Shown here one piece after another: positions 25,591-33,440 of a DNA stretch of 39,022 nt. The notes under the pieces were generated by a model. It searched no databases. It was not told where the DNA came from and was given only the letters and a program-made list of their open reading frames with translations. Numbering within the stretch: the first letter of the stretch is position 1; every line of letters begins with the position of its first letter. Made by a program: the position numbers and the translations under genes. Origin of the DNA: Longimicrobiales bacterium. GTDB taxonomy: Bacteria; Gemmatimonadota; Gemmatimonadetes; Longimicrobiales; Gaopeijiaceae. The stretch lies in NCBI GenBank assembly GCA_028278645.1, contig JANQDZ010000026.1, forward strand, positions 1 to 39,022, read 5' to 3'.

Positions 25591-25944
25591 TCATCGCTCC
25601 GGGAGGAGGCCCTCCAAACTGAACTCGACCTCTTCTTCTCGTCGCCCGTCCCGCCCAGGCAACTCATAGACCACCCGGATCCGCCGGACAGCCCGGTTGG
25701 GATCATCGATGGTGACCTCGAAATCGAGCTTTTGCTCCTTGGAGGTGAGGCGAGTGCGGACCCGGTCGCCGGGTTCTGCTTCCCTCACATCGGCTGGGTT
25801 TCGATAAAGAGCCTTGGTGGACTGACGTCCGGTCTCCAGGTCACGGGTGACCTTGACGTAGCGAAGCCAATCAGGTTGAAACCCTATTACGTACTGGTAT
25901 CCCCGCTGATCCACGCCGTACCCGTCCCGGTTGTGCCTCGCCAT
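25591..25944 (-). CDS. Unknown small protein, 117 residues
   Basis: The start at ATG 25944 is chosen because GGAGG sits 5 nt upstream; the longer frame from 26001 is less likely. The product (MARHNRDGYGVDQRGYQYV...) is small, soluble and charged, rich in Arg, Asp and Glu, with a beta-like centre (VRTRLTSKEQKLDFEVTIDD) and no signal. I do not recognise the family. It is 87 nt upstream of mlaE on the same strand and may share its transcript. A candidate promoter with perfect -35 lies about 66 nt upstream of the ATG. Confidence 0.65.
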   Translation of the reverse strand: MARHNRDGYGVDQRGYQYVIGFQPDWLRYVKVTRDLETGRQSTKALYRNPADVREAEPGDRVRTRLTSKEQKLDFEVTIDDPNRAVRRIRVVYELPGRDGRREEEVEFSLEGLLPER

Positions 25945-26310
25945 TCCAACCTCCGGAGAGATGATTCCCGCGCCTAATGGTAAACGAATGTTTTTATTCA
26001 AAAAAACTATGTCAAGCTCTCTATCGTTTTTCGTCGGAAAATCCTTTCTATGGATGCGTTTTTCCGGGAACGCTTCAACCCGGATTTTGGGAGGAATCGG
26101 GATCTCGATTTTGGGCCCTTGCCCGATCCTTCCCCCTTCATTAGCATAGCATTGCTACGGTTGATGAATCGGCCCGAGCCCGGGCTTTCCCCATATCGCC
26201 TCTCTCTATTTTCAGTATTTCAGATAAAAGAAACCATCCGGCGAGCTGCCGAGTTCAATCCTACCTGATCCAGGGAACCCTGGACTGCTCGCCAACCATC
26301 GGAGCCCCTC
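25945..26310. other. Divergent intergenic region upstream of rho
   Basis: 366 bp with no convincing gene, noticeably AT-richer than its surroundings. It separates the small unknown gene (minus) from rho (plus). It holds a TTGACA element for the minus strand (26010-26015). I see no matching strong promoter for rho and no attenuation hairpin, although several short stems are possible. Confidence 0.6.
26010..26015 (-). promoter_or_regulatory. Candidate -35 element of the unknown small gene
   Basis: TTGACA on the minus strand (26010-26015) is a perfect consensus -35. An AT-rich spacer follows; the best -10 at 16 nt is AAACAT, a poor match. It would give a transcript starting near 25980 with a leader of about 35 nt. 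Confidence 0.4.
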
Positions 26311-27564
26311 GTGGACATCGCAGAGTTAAAAAGCAAAAGCGTATCAGACCTCCATGATTTAGCGGAGGAACTGAACATTTCGAACTACTCAGGCCTGCGG
26401 AAGCAGGATCTGATTTTCCGGATCGAGCAGAACCTCCTGGACAGCGACGTCGTCCTCCGAGGAGAAGGGGTCCTTGAAATCCTCCCTGAAGGGTACGGAT
26501 TCCTGCGGTCTCAGGACTGGAACTATCTCTATGGGCCCGACGACATCTATGTCAGTCCGTCCCAGATAAAACGGTTCGACCTGAGGACCGGGGACACCAT
26601 CCTGGGCCAGGTCCGGCCACCGAAGGAGGGAGAGCGGTATCTGGCCCTTCTCAAGGTGGAGAGCGTAAACGGAGACGAGCCGGAAAAGGCGAAACATCGC
26701 ATCGCCTTCGACAACCTCCGGCCGAGGTTCCCCGAGACCCGGCTCCGCTTGGAGAACAGGGTCGGCGACATTTCCATGCGGGTGATGGACCTGGTCACAC
26801 CGGTGGGGATGGGCCAGCGTGGCCTTATCACTTCACCCCCCAAAGCCGGTAAAACCATCCTCCTCCAGAAAATCGCCAACTCCATCACGGAGAATCATCC
26901 CGAAGTCCACATGATCGTCCTCCTCATCGACGAACGGCCTGAGGAGGTTACCGACATGGAAGAGCATGTGGATGCGGAGGTGATTTCCTCCACCTTCGAC
27001 GAGCCGGCGGACCGCCACACTCAGGTCGCAGAAATGGTCCTGGAGAAGGCGAAACGCCTTGTTGAGCACGGGAAGGACGTGGTCATCCTGCTCGACTCCA
27101 TTACCAGGTTGGCCCGTGCTTACAACGTCACGGTCCCCCATTCTGGGAAGATCCTCTCCGGTGGTGTGGACGCGAACGCTTTGCACAAGCCCAAGAGGTT
27201 CTTCGGGGCCGCGCGGAACATCGACTCGGGTGGATCTTTGTCCATTATTGCCACCGCTCTCATCGAAACCGGTAGCCGGATGGACGAGGTGATCTTCGAG
27301 GAGTTCAAAGGCACCGGGAACATGGAGCTCGTTCTGGACCGGCATATCGCCGATAAGCGGATATTCCCCGCCATCGACCTCAACCGCTCCAGCACGCGAA
27401 AGGAAGAACTCCTCCTGTCCGAGCAGGAACTGAACAGGGTCTACCTCCTCAGGAATTTCCTCTCAGACATGCCGTCAGCAGAGGCCATCGAATTTTTGAT
27501 GGAGCGGATGAAGAGGGTGAAGACGAACCAGGAGTTCCTGGACTCCATGGCGGAGGGGGCGTAA
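26311..27564 (+). CDS. rho: Transcription termination factor Rho
   Basis: 417 residues with a GTG start and GGAG 6 nt upstream. The N-terminal helical domain (about 1-45) is followed by an RNA-binding cold-shock-like domain with GYGFLRS and [13 protein letters not shown] (about 50-115). The RecA-type motor has Walker A PPKAGKT at 176-182, the catalytic region [14 protein letters not shown], then [15 protein letters not shown] and [21 protein letters not shown], and the terminal helices. This is the compact Rho form without an inserted loop. It acts as a hexameric RNA helicase at Rho-dependent terminators. A long hairpin follows its stop codon directly. Confidence 0.97.
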   Translation: MDIAELKSKSVSDLHDLAEELNISNYSGLRKQDLIFRIEQNLLDSDVVLRGEGVLEILPEGYGFLRSQDWNYLYGPDDIYVSPSQIKRFDLRTGDTILGQVRPPKEGERYLALLKVESVNGDEPEKAKHRIAFDNLRPRFPETRLRLENRVGDISMRVMDLVTPVGMGQRGLITSPPKAGKTILLQKIANSITENHPEVHMIVLLIDERPEEVTDMEEHVDAEVISSTFDEPADRHTQVAEMVLEKAKRLVEHGKDVVILLDSITRLARAYNVTVPHSGKILSGGVDANALHKPKRFFGAARNIDSGGSLSIIATALIETGSRMDEVIFEEFKGTGNMELVLDRHIADKRIFPAIDLNRSSTRKEELLLSEQELNRVYLLRNFLSDMPSAEAIEFLMERMKRVKTNQEFLDSMAEGA

Positions 27565-27648
27565 GGGACGGGGTTCACGCTCCCCCTCCCTCGCTGGCCA
27601 TCCGCTTCGCTCCTGGAGGCTCGTCCGGGGGACGTGAACAACCGTCCC
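27565..27648 (+). terminator. Long imperfect hairpin directly after rho
   Basis: Starting on the base after the rho stop, GGGACGG (27565-27571) pairs with CCGTCCC (27642-27648), GTTCACG (27573-27579) with CGTGAAC (27633-27639), and TCCCCC with GGGGGA, with small internal loops and one bulge. The total is about 20 bp with a 40-nt loop. A pyrimidine-rich stretch (CCTTTTCTCTTCC) follows about 10 nt later. It probably ends or stabilises the rho transcript; the tail is imperfect for an intrinsic terminator. Confidence 0.5.
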
Positions 27649-27857
27649 ATCCCACCGGCCTTTTCTCTTCCGAAACGGTTTCTCATGGGGCCCCGAAAGG
27701 GGCCCAGCCACATCTGACATCGTTGGGGTGATCAGACGGGATCGGGGGATCCTTTGTTCCCCGGGGCGGTATGAAACGTCGGATCAGGCCGTCAATCCCG
27801 GGCACGGGGATCACCGATGATCGGCGCACCACCCATCCCCGCAGTCGGTCGAGACAC

Positions 27858-28715
27858 ATGATGTGTCCGGCGTCTCTTTGCGTTCGAAAGCTCCGCGCTC
27901 CCCTGATCGCCGCCGCCTGCCTGGTCTGCCACTTCTTCTCCGGACCATCTCCCTCTACGGCCCAGGAGATTCGAGGCTCCGTTCGGGACCGGACCACCGG
28001 CGCGCCGCTGGTGAATGTCCTGGTGCGAGTGGATTCCCTGGGAGCGGTTACGCTCACGGACGAGGCGGGGTGGTTTATTCTTCGCCGTATTCCCAAGGGT
28101 GACAGGGTTCTTTCATTCGAGGTCATGGGATATGAACCATCGGAGGTGGCGGTACGCGTGCCCCGGCGGGAATCCCTTGAAATCCTCATGGCCCCGAGCC
28201 CAATTGAGCTCCCGGGCTTCGAGGTCCGAACTTGGCCCGCCACCCGGCAGGTCTCGTACATGTTGAACCAGATGGACCTGCGCCTCGCCCGCCTGCCCGG
28301 GAACAACAGGGTGGTGGGTCCTGAGCAGGTACGCCTGTACGACTCGATCCAGGCTAAGGATCCGTGGAAGTTGCTGTACCGGGAGCTGAGGATCCCATGG
28401 CGGTTCGGCATCCTGGAAAACGAGCTCTATGAGGTCTATGTCGATGACCGCCGAACCTGGCTGGCCAACCTGATCTTCATGCCTAACTCCCTCGTCTGTA
28501 GAATCGAGCAGTACACTCCGCCTCGGATCCCTGGGTACGTGGGTCCCCCCGACCAGCTTCGGGCCTATACCTGCCTCTTTATGGCCGAGGTCGCGGAGGG
28601 AAGACGCCAGATGCGGACGGACCTGAACTGGGGGGACCTGATTGCGGGGCCCGGAAACGGAAAGGGTCCCACCCCCTGGGTAATGTCCGAGGGCCGCGGT
28701 AGGGGGGGAGGTTAG
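27858..28715 (+). CDS. Secreted carboxypeptidase-regulatory-like domain protein
   Basis: 285 residues if started at ATG 27858; an in-frame ATG at 27771 adds a basic 29-residue stretch that would push the signal peptide inward. The N-terminus has a secretion signal (KLRAPLIAAACLVCHFF, cleavage likely after STA-QE). A CarboxypepD_reg-like beta-sandwich follows (about residues 40-115: IRGSVRDRTTGAPLVNVLVRVDS, DEAGWFILRRIPKGDRVLSFEVMGYEP). The rest is unrecognised. Such proteins are outer-membrane or periplasmic beta-sandwich carriers in Gemmatimonadota and Bacteroidota. Start uncertain; no clear SD. Confidence 0.7.
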   Translation: MMCPASLCVRKLRAPLIAAACLVCHFFSGPSPSTAQEIRGSVRDRTTGAPLVNVLVRVDSLGAVTLTDEAGWFILRRIPKGDRVLSFEVMGYEPSEVAVRVPRRESLEILMAPSPIELPGFEVRTWPATRQVSYMLNQMDLRLARLPGNNRVVGPEQVRLYDSIQAKDPWKLLYRELRIPWRFGILENELYEVYVDDRRTWLANLIFMPNSLVCRIEQYTPPRIPGYVGPPDQLRAYTCLFMAEVAEGRRQMRTDLNWGDLIAGPGNGKGPTPWVMSEGRGRGGG

Positions 28716-28734
28716 CTGGGAACCCGGCTCCCTC

Positions 28735-29277
28735 CTATTCCTCCACCACCCCGTCGTAGCGGGGATTCACGACGAGATCTTCGCCCTCAAAGATCTTTCG
28801 GTCCCAGGGGAAGATGATGGTGGCGTCGGTCTGGAGTGCCACATAGTCCGGTTGGAACCCGCCATAGCGGGAGAAGCTCGTGGCCGTCCGAACCTCTGAG
28901 GGGCCCCTGTCCCTTATGGAAGCCAATCCCATCCGGAGGGTTTCACCCGACGAGGTTATCTCGTCTACCAGCAGGATCTTCTTCCCCCGGCATTGGAGGG
29001 GAGCAGCGGAAAGAACAGCGGGCCGATCCCTGACGACCTCGCCTCCTTCACGCCTGGATATGGTGAGGGCATAGAAGTCCTTCCTCAGCACAGAGGCCAC
29101 TACGGCCCCCGGGAATACTCCGGCCCGAGCGATCCCGACAACCAGGTCGGGGTCGAAGCCCCTGGCCACTCGAAGCGCCAAAGCGCGGCAGAGCTCCCCG
29201 AACATCTCCCAAGAGAGATCGAGAAACTCGGTCGGTTGGGGTCCGGCCGGATCCCACGAATGAAATGTGCTGGTCAT
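28735..29277 (-). CDS. Phosphoribosyltransferase-family protein
   Basis: 180 residues. The type I PRTase motif ILLVDEITSSGETL is at about residues 101-114, with the PRPP-binding acidic pair D105/E106, and an earlier GIARAGVFPGAVVA loop is typical for the fold. FPWDRK near the end recalls the guanine/xanthine-type enzymes with a WPWE-like aromatic region. It may salvage a purine base or act as a regulatory relative. The base is not fixed by the sequence. It is convergent with the secreted protein (19 nt between stops) and divergent from the next unknown gene. Confidence 0.82.
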   Translation of the reverse strand: MTSTFHSWDPAGPQPTEFLDLSWEMFGELCRALALRVARGFDPDLVVGIARAGVFPGAVVASVLRKDFYALTISRREGGEVVRDRPAVLSAAPLQCRGKKILLVDEITSSGETLRMGLASIRDRGPSEVRTATSFSRYGGFQPDYVALQTDATIIFPWDRKIFEGEDLVVNPRYDGVVEE

Positions 29278-29390
29278 GAAGTCCTCCCTCCACGGGGGAA
29301 CCGAATACTACCTGGATAAGCCCAAAAACTCCAACCTCACCTTGACGCTTACAGCCTGGATTCTCCATCCTCTCGAGAGGAGGGGATTAA

Positions 29391-29843
29391 ATGGACGATG
29401 CGATTAAGGCCGAGGCAGATCGGGTTTTTTCCGAGGCCTTGGAGAAGACCGGGGCCCGGGATCCGAGGGATTTCTACCGAAAATCCCTGCGAGGCTTACG
29501 TCAGGTCAATCCGGACGGATACAAAAAGGCGGTGGCCCACTACCAGGAGGTGTTGGTCCCATCCATCGCCAACGGCGAGGCGGAGCCCCTTCGTGCTTGG
29601 CGGGAATATGGTAGGCTGATCGCCGAGGTCACGGTCAACGGACGAACCGTTTCAATCGACGAGACGGGGCGCTCCCGACCGTACGAGGAAGACGCTCCCA
29701 TGGACCTGCTGGTCCTCCATCTCCCAGACACCAAAAGCGGCCGGGTCATCCTGGTGTCCCTTCCCCCCGCGCCATCCCAGGCCCAGAGGGCCACGTACGA
29801 GCTCCTTGTAGCCGGAAAACACCGCCTCCCCGAGTCAAGCTAG
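29391..29843 (+). CDS. Unknown protein, 150 residues
   Basis: A strong ribosome binding site (GAGGAGGGG, 5 nt before ATG) supports this start. The soluble, mostly helical N-terminal half (FYRKSLRGLRQVNPDGYKKAVAHYQEVLVPSIA) leads to a more beta-like C-terminal half (DLLVLHLPDTKSGRVILVSLP). There is no signal or membrane segment and I do not recognise the family. The upstream 113-bp gap contains a perfect 12-bp palindrome CCTCTCGAGAGG (29369-29380), touching the SD. Its stop TAG shares the CTAG at 29840-29843 with the stop of the convergent symporter. Confidence 0.7.
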   Translation: MDDAIKAEADRVFSEALEKTGARDPRDFYRKSLRGLRQVNPDGYKKAVAHYQEVLVPSIANGEAEPLRAWREYGRLIAEVTVNGRTVSIDETGRSRPYEEDAPMDLLVLHLPDTKSGRVILVSLPPAPSQAQRATYELLVAGKHRLPESS

Positions 29844-31354
29844 TCTGCGGCGGCACCCCGGTCTTCGGTCATGGCCCTCATAAGGTCGTCCGCCTCCTGG
29901 GGAGGCCTGGTCACTAGACTCACCGTGACCGTGGCGATCAACCCGAGGAAAAAGGCAGGGATCAGCTCATAGAGTAGGGCGTCGAGCCGCGGAGTCAGAG
30001 TCCAGACGAACGTGACCACCGTTCCGGTTATGAGGCCCGCGAAAACCCCGGCCCGGGTCAGGCCCTTCCAGTAGAGGGCGAGGATGGAGGTGGGCCCCAA
30101 CGCCGCCCCCAGGCCGGCCCAGGCAAACAACACCAACCAGAAAACCAGGGTCTCCGCCAGCCACCCGAGAATCAAAGCCACCACCACCAGGAGGGCCACG
30201 GTGATCCGGGAGTAGAGAACCAGCTGGCGCCGGGGAATCTCGGTATCTCTCCGGACCACTCTCTGATAGAAATCCCTTACCAGTGCTGATGCGGCCACCA
30301 GTAGTTGGGAATCGGCGGTGGACATGATGGCGGCAAAGATGGACGCCACCACAATCCCGAAAAGCACCGGGTGAAGGTGCAACTGGGCCAACATGGGATA
30401 GAGGTTCTCCGTATCAGCCGCAAGGAGTTGGTCCACTGCCGGGAAGTAGATCCGGCCGGCCATTCCGACCAGGACTGCCCCCGCTCCCATCACCACGTTC
30501 CAACTCGTTCCGACCCAAGCCGCCCACCTCAGTTGGGCAGGGTCCTTGATGGACATGTAACGGACCAGGATGTGTGGGTTCCCAGGAGACCCGAGCCCGA
30601 TTCCAACGAATCCAACCCAAGCCCCGAAACCCAGGGAAATGGGATCCACAAACGCCGGATCATAGGCTCGGAGGTCGGACATGACCGGTCCCCAACCCCC
30701 GCCCACCGAGATCGCAACGATGGGGAGGATCACGAGGCCCACCATCATGAAAAGAGCCTGGAGTGTGTCGGTGAGGCTTACCGCGAGAAAGCCTCCCATC
30801 ATGGTATATCCCAACACGATGGCGGCGGTCAGGAGCACTCCGGTCCACTGGGTCAGGCCGAAGCTGGCCGCCATGGCCTTCCCACCCCCCACGAACTGGG
30901 ACGCAACGTAGACCACCATGAACGTGAGGATCACCAGGGCGAGGGTGAGGCGGAGTTTCCCGTCATCGTCACCGAAGCGAGCTGCGAAAAAATCCGGGAG
31001 GGTAATGCAGTCGTGTCGCTCGCTGAAGATCCTCAGTCGCTTGGCATACGTGAGGAAAAGAATGAGCTCGGCGGCCGTGTACCCCGACACCGCCCACAGG
31101 GCCGAGGCTCCCATGGCATAGGCCATGCCGGTGACCCCCAGGAGCAACCAAGCGCTTCGCCCTGACACGACCGCAGAAAGGGCCACGACAAACCGGTTCA
31201 TGCGTCGGCCGCCGACAAAAAACTCGCTTATTCCCTCAGAGGAGAAGCGGGAGGAATAAACACCGATGCCCAGAAGCACGAAGAGGTAGGCCAAGAAGGA
31301 TCCTACCGCAGACCCGTCCACCGCGATCTGTGCCGTTATGGCACCTTCTTGCAT
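29840..31354 (-). CDS. Sodium:solute symporter (SSS family)
   Basis: 504 residues with about 13 hydrophobic helices. The layout and motifs (EFFVGGRRMNRFVVALSAVVSGRSAWLLLG, GYTAAELILF, then YTMMGGFLAVSLTDTLQALFM and the ASIFAAIMSTADSQLLVAASAL segment in the later helices) are those of the PutP-type SSS transporters. It is an inner-membrane Na+-coupled uptake protein; the substrate may be proline or another amino acid, which sequence does not fix. It starts 28 nt after the DAK2-DegV stop on the same strand. The 3' end overlaps the convergent gene by 4 nt. Confidence 0.93.
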   Translation of the reverse strand: MQEGAITAQIAVDGSAVGSFLAYLFVLLGIGVYSSRFSSEGISEFFVGGRRMNRFVVALSAVVSGRSAWLLLGVTGMAYAMGASALWAVSGYTAAELILFLTYAKRLRIFSERHDCITLPDFFAARFGDDDGKLRLTLALVILTFMVVYVASQFVGGGKAMAASFGLTQWTGVLLTAAIVLGYTMMGGFLAVSLTDTLQALFMMVGLVILPIVAISVGGGWGPVMSDLRAYDPAFVDPISLGFGAWVGFVGIGLGSPGNPHILVRYMSIKDPAQLRWAAWVGTSWNVVMGAGAVLVGMAGRIYFPAVDQLLAADTENLYPMLAQLHLHPVLFGIVVASIFAAIMSTADSQLLVAASALVRDFYQRVVRRDTEIPRRQLVLYSRITVALLVVVALILGWLAETLVFWLVLFAWAGLGAALGPTSILALYWKGLTRAGVFAGLITGTVVTFVWTLTPRLDALLYELIPAFFLGLIATVTVSLVTRPPQEADDLMRAMTEDRGAAAD

Positions 31355-31382
31355 TGGAGAAGCTCTCCCGGCGGAAGGGGTG

Positions 31383-33203
31383 TCAGTCTTCGAGGAGGAA
31401 CGTGATGGCCCAAGCCCCTATCCCTACGTGGGTGGAGATCACCGGAGTGGCCGCGGCAGACAGGATCTCCACTTCACCGTATTCGGCCCGGAGGGCTGGG
31501 GTGACTTCTTCTACAATTCCCGGGCATCCTACGTGAACGATTCCGAACCGGAGTCGCTTTGCCCCGTCAGGAATCCGCTTTCTGAGGGCGTTCAGCACCG
31601 CAGGCATCATTCTCTTCCTACCGAAGGCTCGCCCAGCCGGTTCGGTGGCGCCACCGTCGTTCGGGACCCAGAGGACCGGTTTCAGCCCCAGGAGGCTAGC
31701 CATCCAAGCTTTCCCCCGGCCCACACGCCCCGAGGCCATGAGCCGGTCGAAGCGATCCACCGTCAGCACGATGCCGGACTGGCTCCTGATCCGATCCAGT
31801 TCCTGAACGATCTTCATGGGGGAGTGGGCCAACTCGGCCAACTCGGCGGCTTTGACCACCAAGAGGCCCTCCAGTAGGGAGGCCCCCAGGCTGTCGACCA
31901 GGTGAACCGGGGCACCGTCGAAGTGGAATGCGGCTGCCTCGGCCGACGCGAACGTCCCCGAAAGGTTGGACCCGGCCATGACTCCCACCACTTCCTCCGC
32001 CTCTTCAGCCGCCCGCCGGTAAGCCTCGATGAAAGCCCCGGGAGCCGGTTGGGACGTGGTCGGGAGCTCCCCCGGTTCCCGCAAAGCCTCGTGGAATTCT
32101 TCAGCTGTGATATCGACGCCGTCCCGGAGGGTTTCCTCCCCCCGGACCAGGATGAGAGGAACCACCTTGATGCCGTGGGCTCGGACGATCTCTTCCGGGA
32201 GATCACATGCACTGTCGGTGACGATTCCCACCGGCCTCCGGACCATGGTCATGTGGCCGTGAGCGGCACGTTCAGCCCGGTCGTGCTGGGCCTGCATGTC
32301 TTCGGCTTTGTGGGTAACCAGCTTCCCGAGGGTTTTGAGGTAGGCAAAAACCCCGTCGGGGTCGTCCGTGTGGACATGTACTTTTAAGACTCCTTCCGAC
32401 CGAATGACGATCAGGGAGTCACCCATTCCCCGGAGCTCATCCCGTACCGCTCTCTGTTCCGGAAGATCATCACCCCGTACCAACGCTTCTGTACAATACC
32501 TGAATCGCTCAGCTTCCGGCGGGTATTCGACCTGACCTACGGCCGGAGCTGTCTCGGTAAAGGGGGCAGGAGGATCCGAGGACACGGCTGACTCACCCTG
32601 AATATACCCGACCACACCTTCCAGAAGGTGGACAAACCCCTTCCCTCCCGCGTCCACGACCCCGGCCTTCTTGAGCACCGGCAGGAGGTCCGGCGTGCGG
32701 TCCAGGGAGGCCCTTGCCCGGTCGGCCAGGTGGCTCATCAACTGTTGGAAGTCGTGCGCCTTTGCTTCCAGGGCAGCCACCGCCGTGTCCCTGATAACCG
32801 TGAGAATGGTCCCTTCTACCGGGCGCTCGAGGGCGTTGTGGAGACGATCCGCGCCGGCGTGGAGGGCCGTTCCGAATTCTCGGGGGCAGATCCGAGCCTT
32901 CCCCCGCGTGTGGGCGGCAAAGCCCAAAAGGAAGTGGGAGAGCATCATCCCTGCGTTCCCACGGGCTCCCAGGACGGCGGCCTGAGCCACCTCGTGGGCG
33001 ACGGCGTGGAATTCCCGGTCCCGGTTCTTCCTCAGGTGGTCGGCGATGGCCTGGACGGTCAGGGAGAGGTTAGTGCCGGTATCCCCATCGGGCACGGGGA
33101 ACACATTAATACGGTTCAACTCCCGGCGCTGCCGCTGAATGTACTCGCATCCCGCCAGGAGGGAGCGGCGGAGCCGAGGGCCGTCGAGATAAGCGATCCG
33201 CAT
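31383..33203 (-). CDS. DAK2-DegV fusion: fatty acid kinase with FakB-like carrier domain
   Basis: 606 residues from ATG 33203; the frame runs far upstream, but that is antisense to the propeller gene. Residues 1-210 are a DAK2 kinase domain: NVFPVPDGDTGTN with Mg/ATP-binding Asp39 and Asp41, ARGNAGMMLSHFLLGF and VEGTILTVIRDTA. A FakA-type middle part follows (RYCTEALV, GDSLIVIRSEGVLKVHVHT). From about residue 325 it becomes a DegV domain (VGIVTDSACDLPEEIV, TSQPAPG, MAGSNLSGTFASA), which binds fatty acid in FakB. FakA phosphorylates FakB-bound fatty acid in Gram-positives. Here both parts share one chain, and the FakA C-terminal domain is replaced by DegV. Followed by the symporter gene. Confidence 0.88.
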   Translation of the reverse strand: MRIAYLDGPRLRRSLLAGCEYIQRQRRELNRINVFPVPDGDTGTNLSLTVQAIADHLRKNRDREFHAVAHEVAQAAVLGARGNAGMMLSHFLLGFAAHTRGKARICPREFGTALHAGADRLHNALERPVEGTILTVIRDTAVAALEAKAHDFQQLMSHLADRARASLDRTPDLLPVLKKAGVVDAGGKGFVHLLEGVVGYIQGESAVSSDPPAPFTETAPAVGQVEYPPEAERFRYCTEALVRGDDLPEQRAVRDELRGMGDSLIVIRSEGVLKVHVHTDDPDGVFAYLKTLGKLVTHKAEDMQAQHDRAERAAHGHMTMVRRPVGIVTDSACDLPEEIVRAHGIKVVPLILVRGEETLRDGVDITAEEFHEALREPGELPTTSQPAPGAFIEAYRRAAEEAEEVVGVMAGSNLSGTFASAEAAAFHFDGAPVHLVDSLGASLLEGLLVVKAAELAELAHSPMKIVQELDRIRSQSGIVLTVDRFDRLMASGRVGRGKAWMASLLGLKPVLWVPNDGGATEPAGRAFGRKRMMPAVLNALRKRIPDGAKRLRFGIVHVGCPGIVEEVTPALRAEYGEVEILSAAATPVISTHVGIGAWAITFLLED

Positions 33204-33317
33204 GGTTTCCGAAGATCTAAGAGAGGAGGCTTTTTGGCAACGAAACCCACGGCTAGGCGGCCGGGAATGGACGCTGCGGATGGGCACGTTTGGGTCGCCC
33301 GGGGCGAGGTAGGCCCT

Positions 33318-33432
33318 CACACTTCGGTGTGGTTGAAGAGTCGAACGCTCTGGTTCGTAGGTTATGCGACGTTGCCTCCAAGAGGCAGACCGGGATTGAG
33401 GTTGCGGTTGAATACCAACCCTCTCTAGAGAG
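33318..33432 (+). other. Array of four small hairpins upstream of the propeller lipoprotein
   Basis: In the gap between the DAK2-DegV and propeller genes four short stems occur in series: 33318-33331 (CACAC-TTCG-GTGTG), 33342-33357 (CGAAC/GTTCG), 33373-33387 (TGCCTC/GAGGCA) and 33406-33420 (GGTTG/CAACC). A perfect 12-bp palindrome CTCTCTAGAGAG (33421-33432) lies just before the ATG. They could form a structured leader. No tRNA cloverleaf or known riboswitch was recognised. Confidence 0.35.
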
Positions 33433-33440
33433 CACAGGCT

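Noticed and set aside
33340-33390. tRNA-like segment with GTTCG
   Set aside because: No acceptor stem, anticodon arm or conserved D-loop residues; only isolated hairpins.
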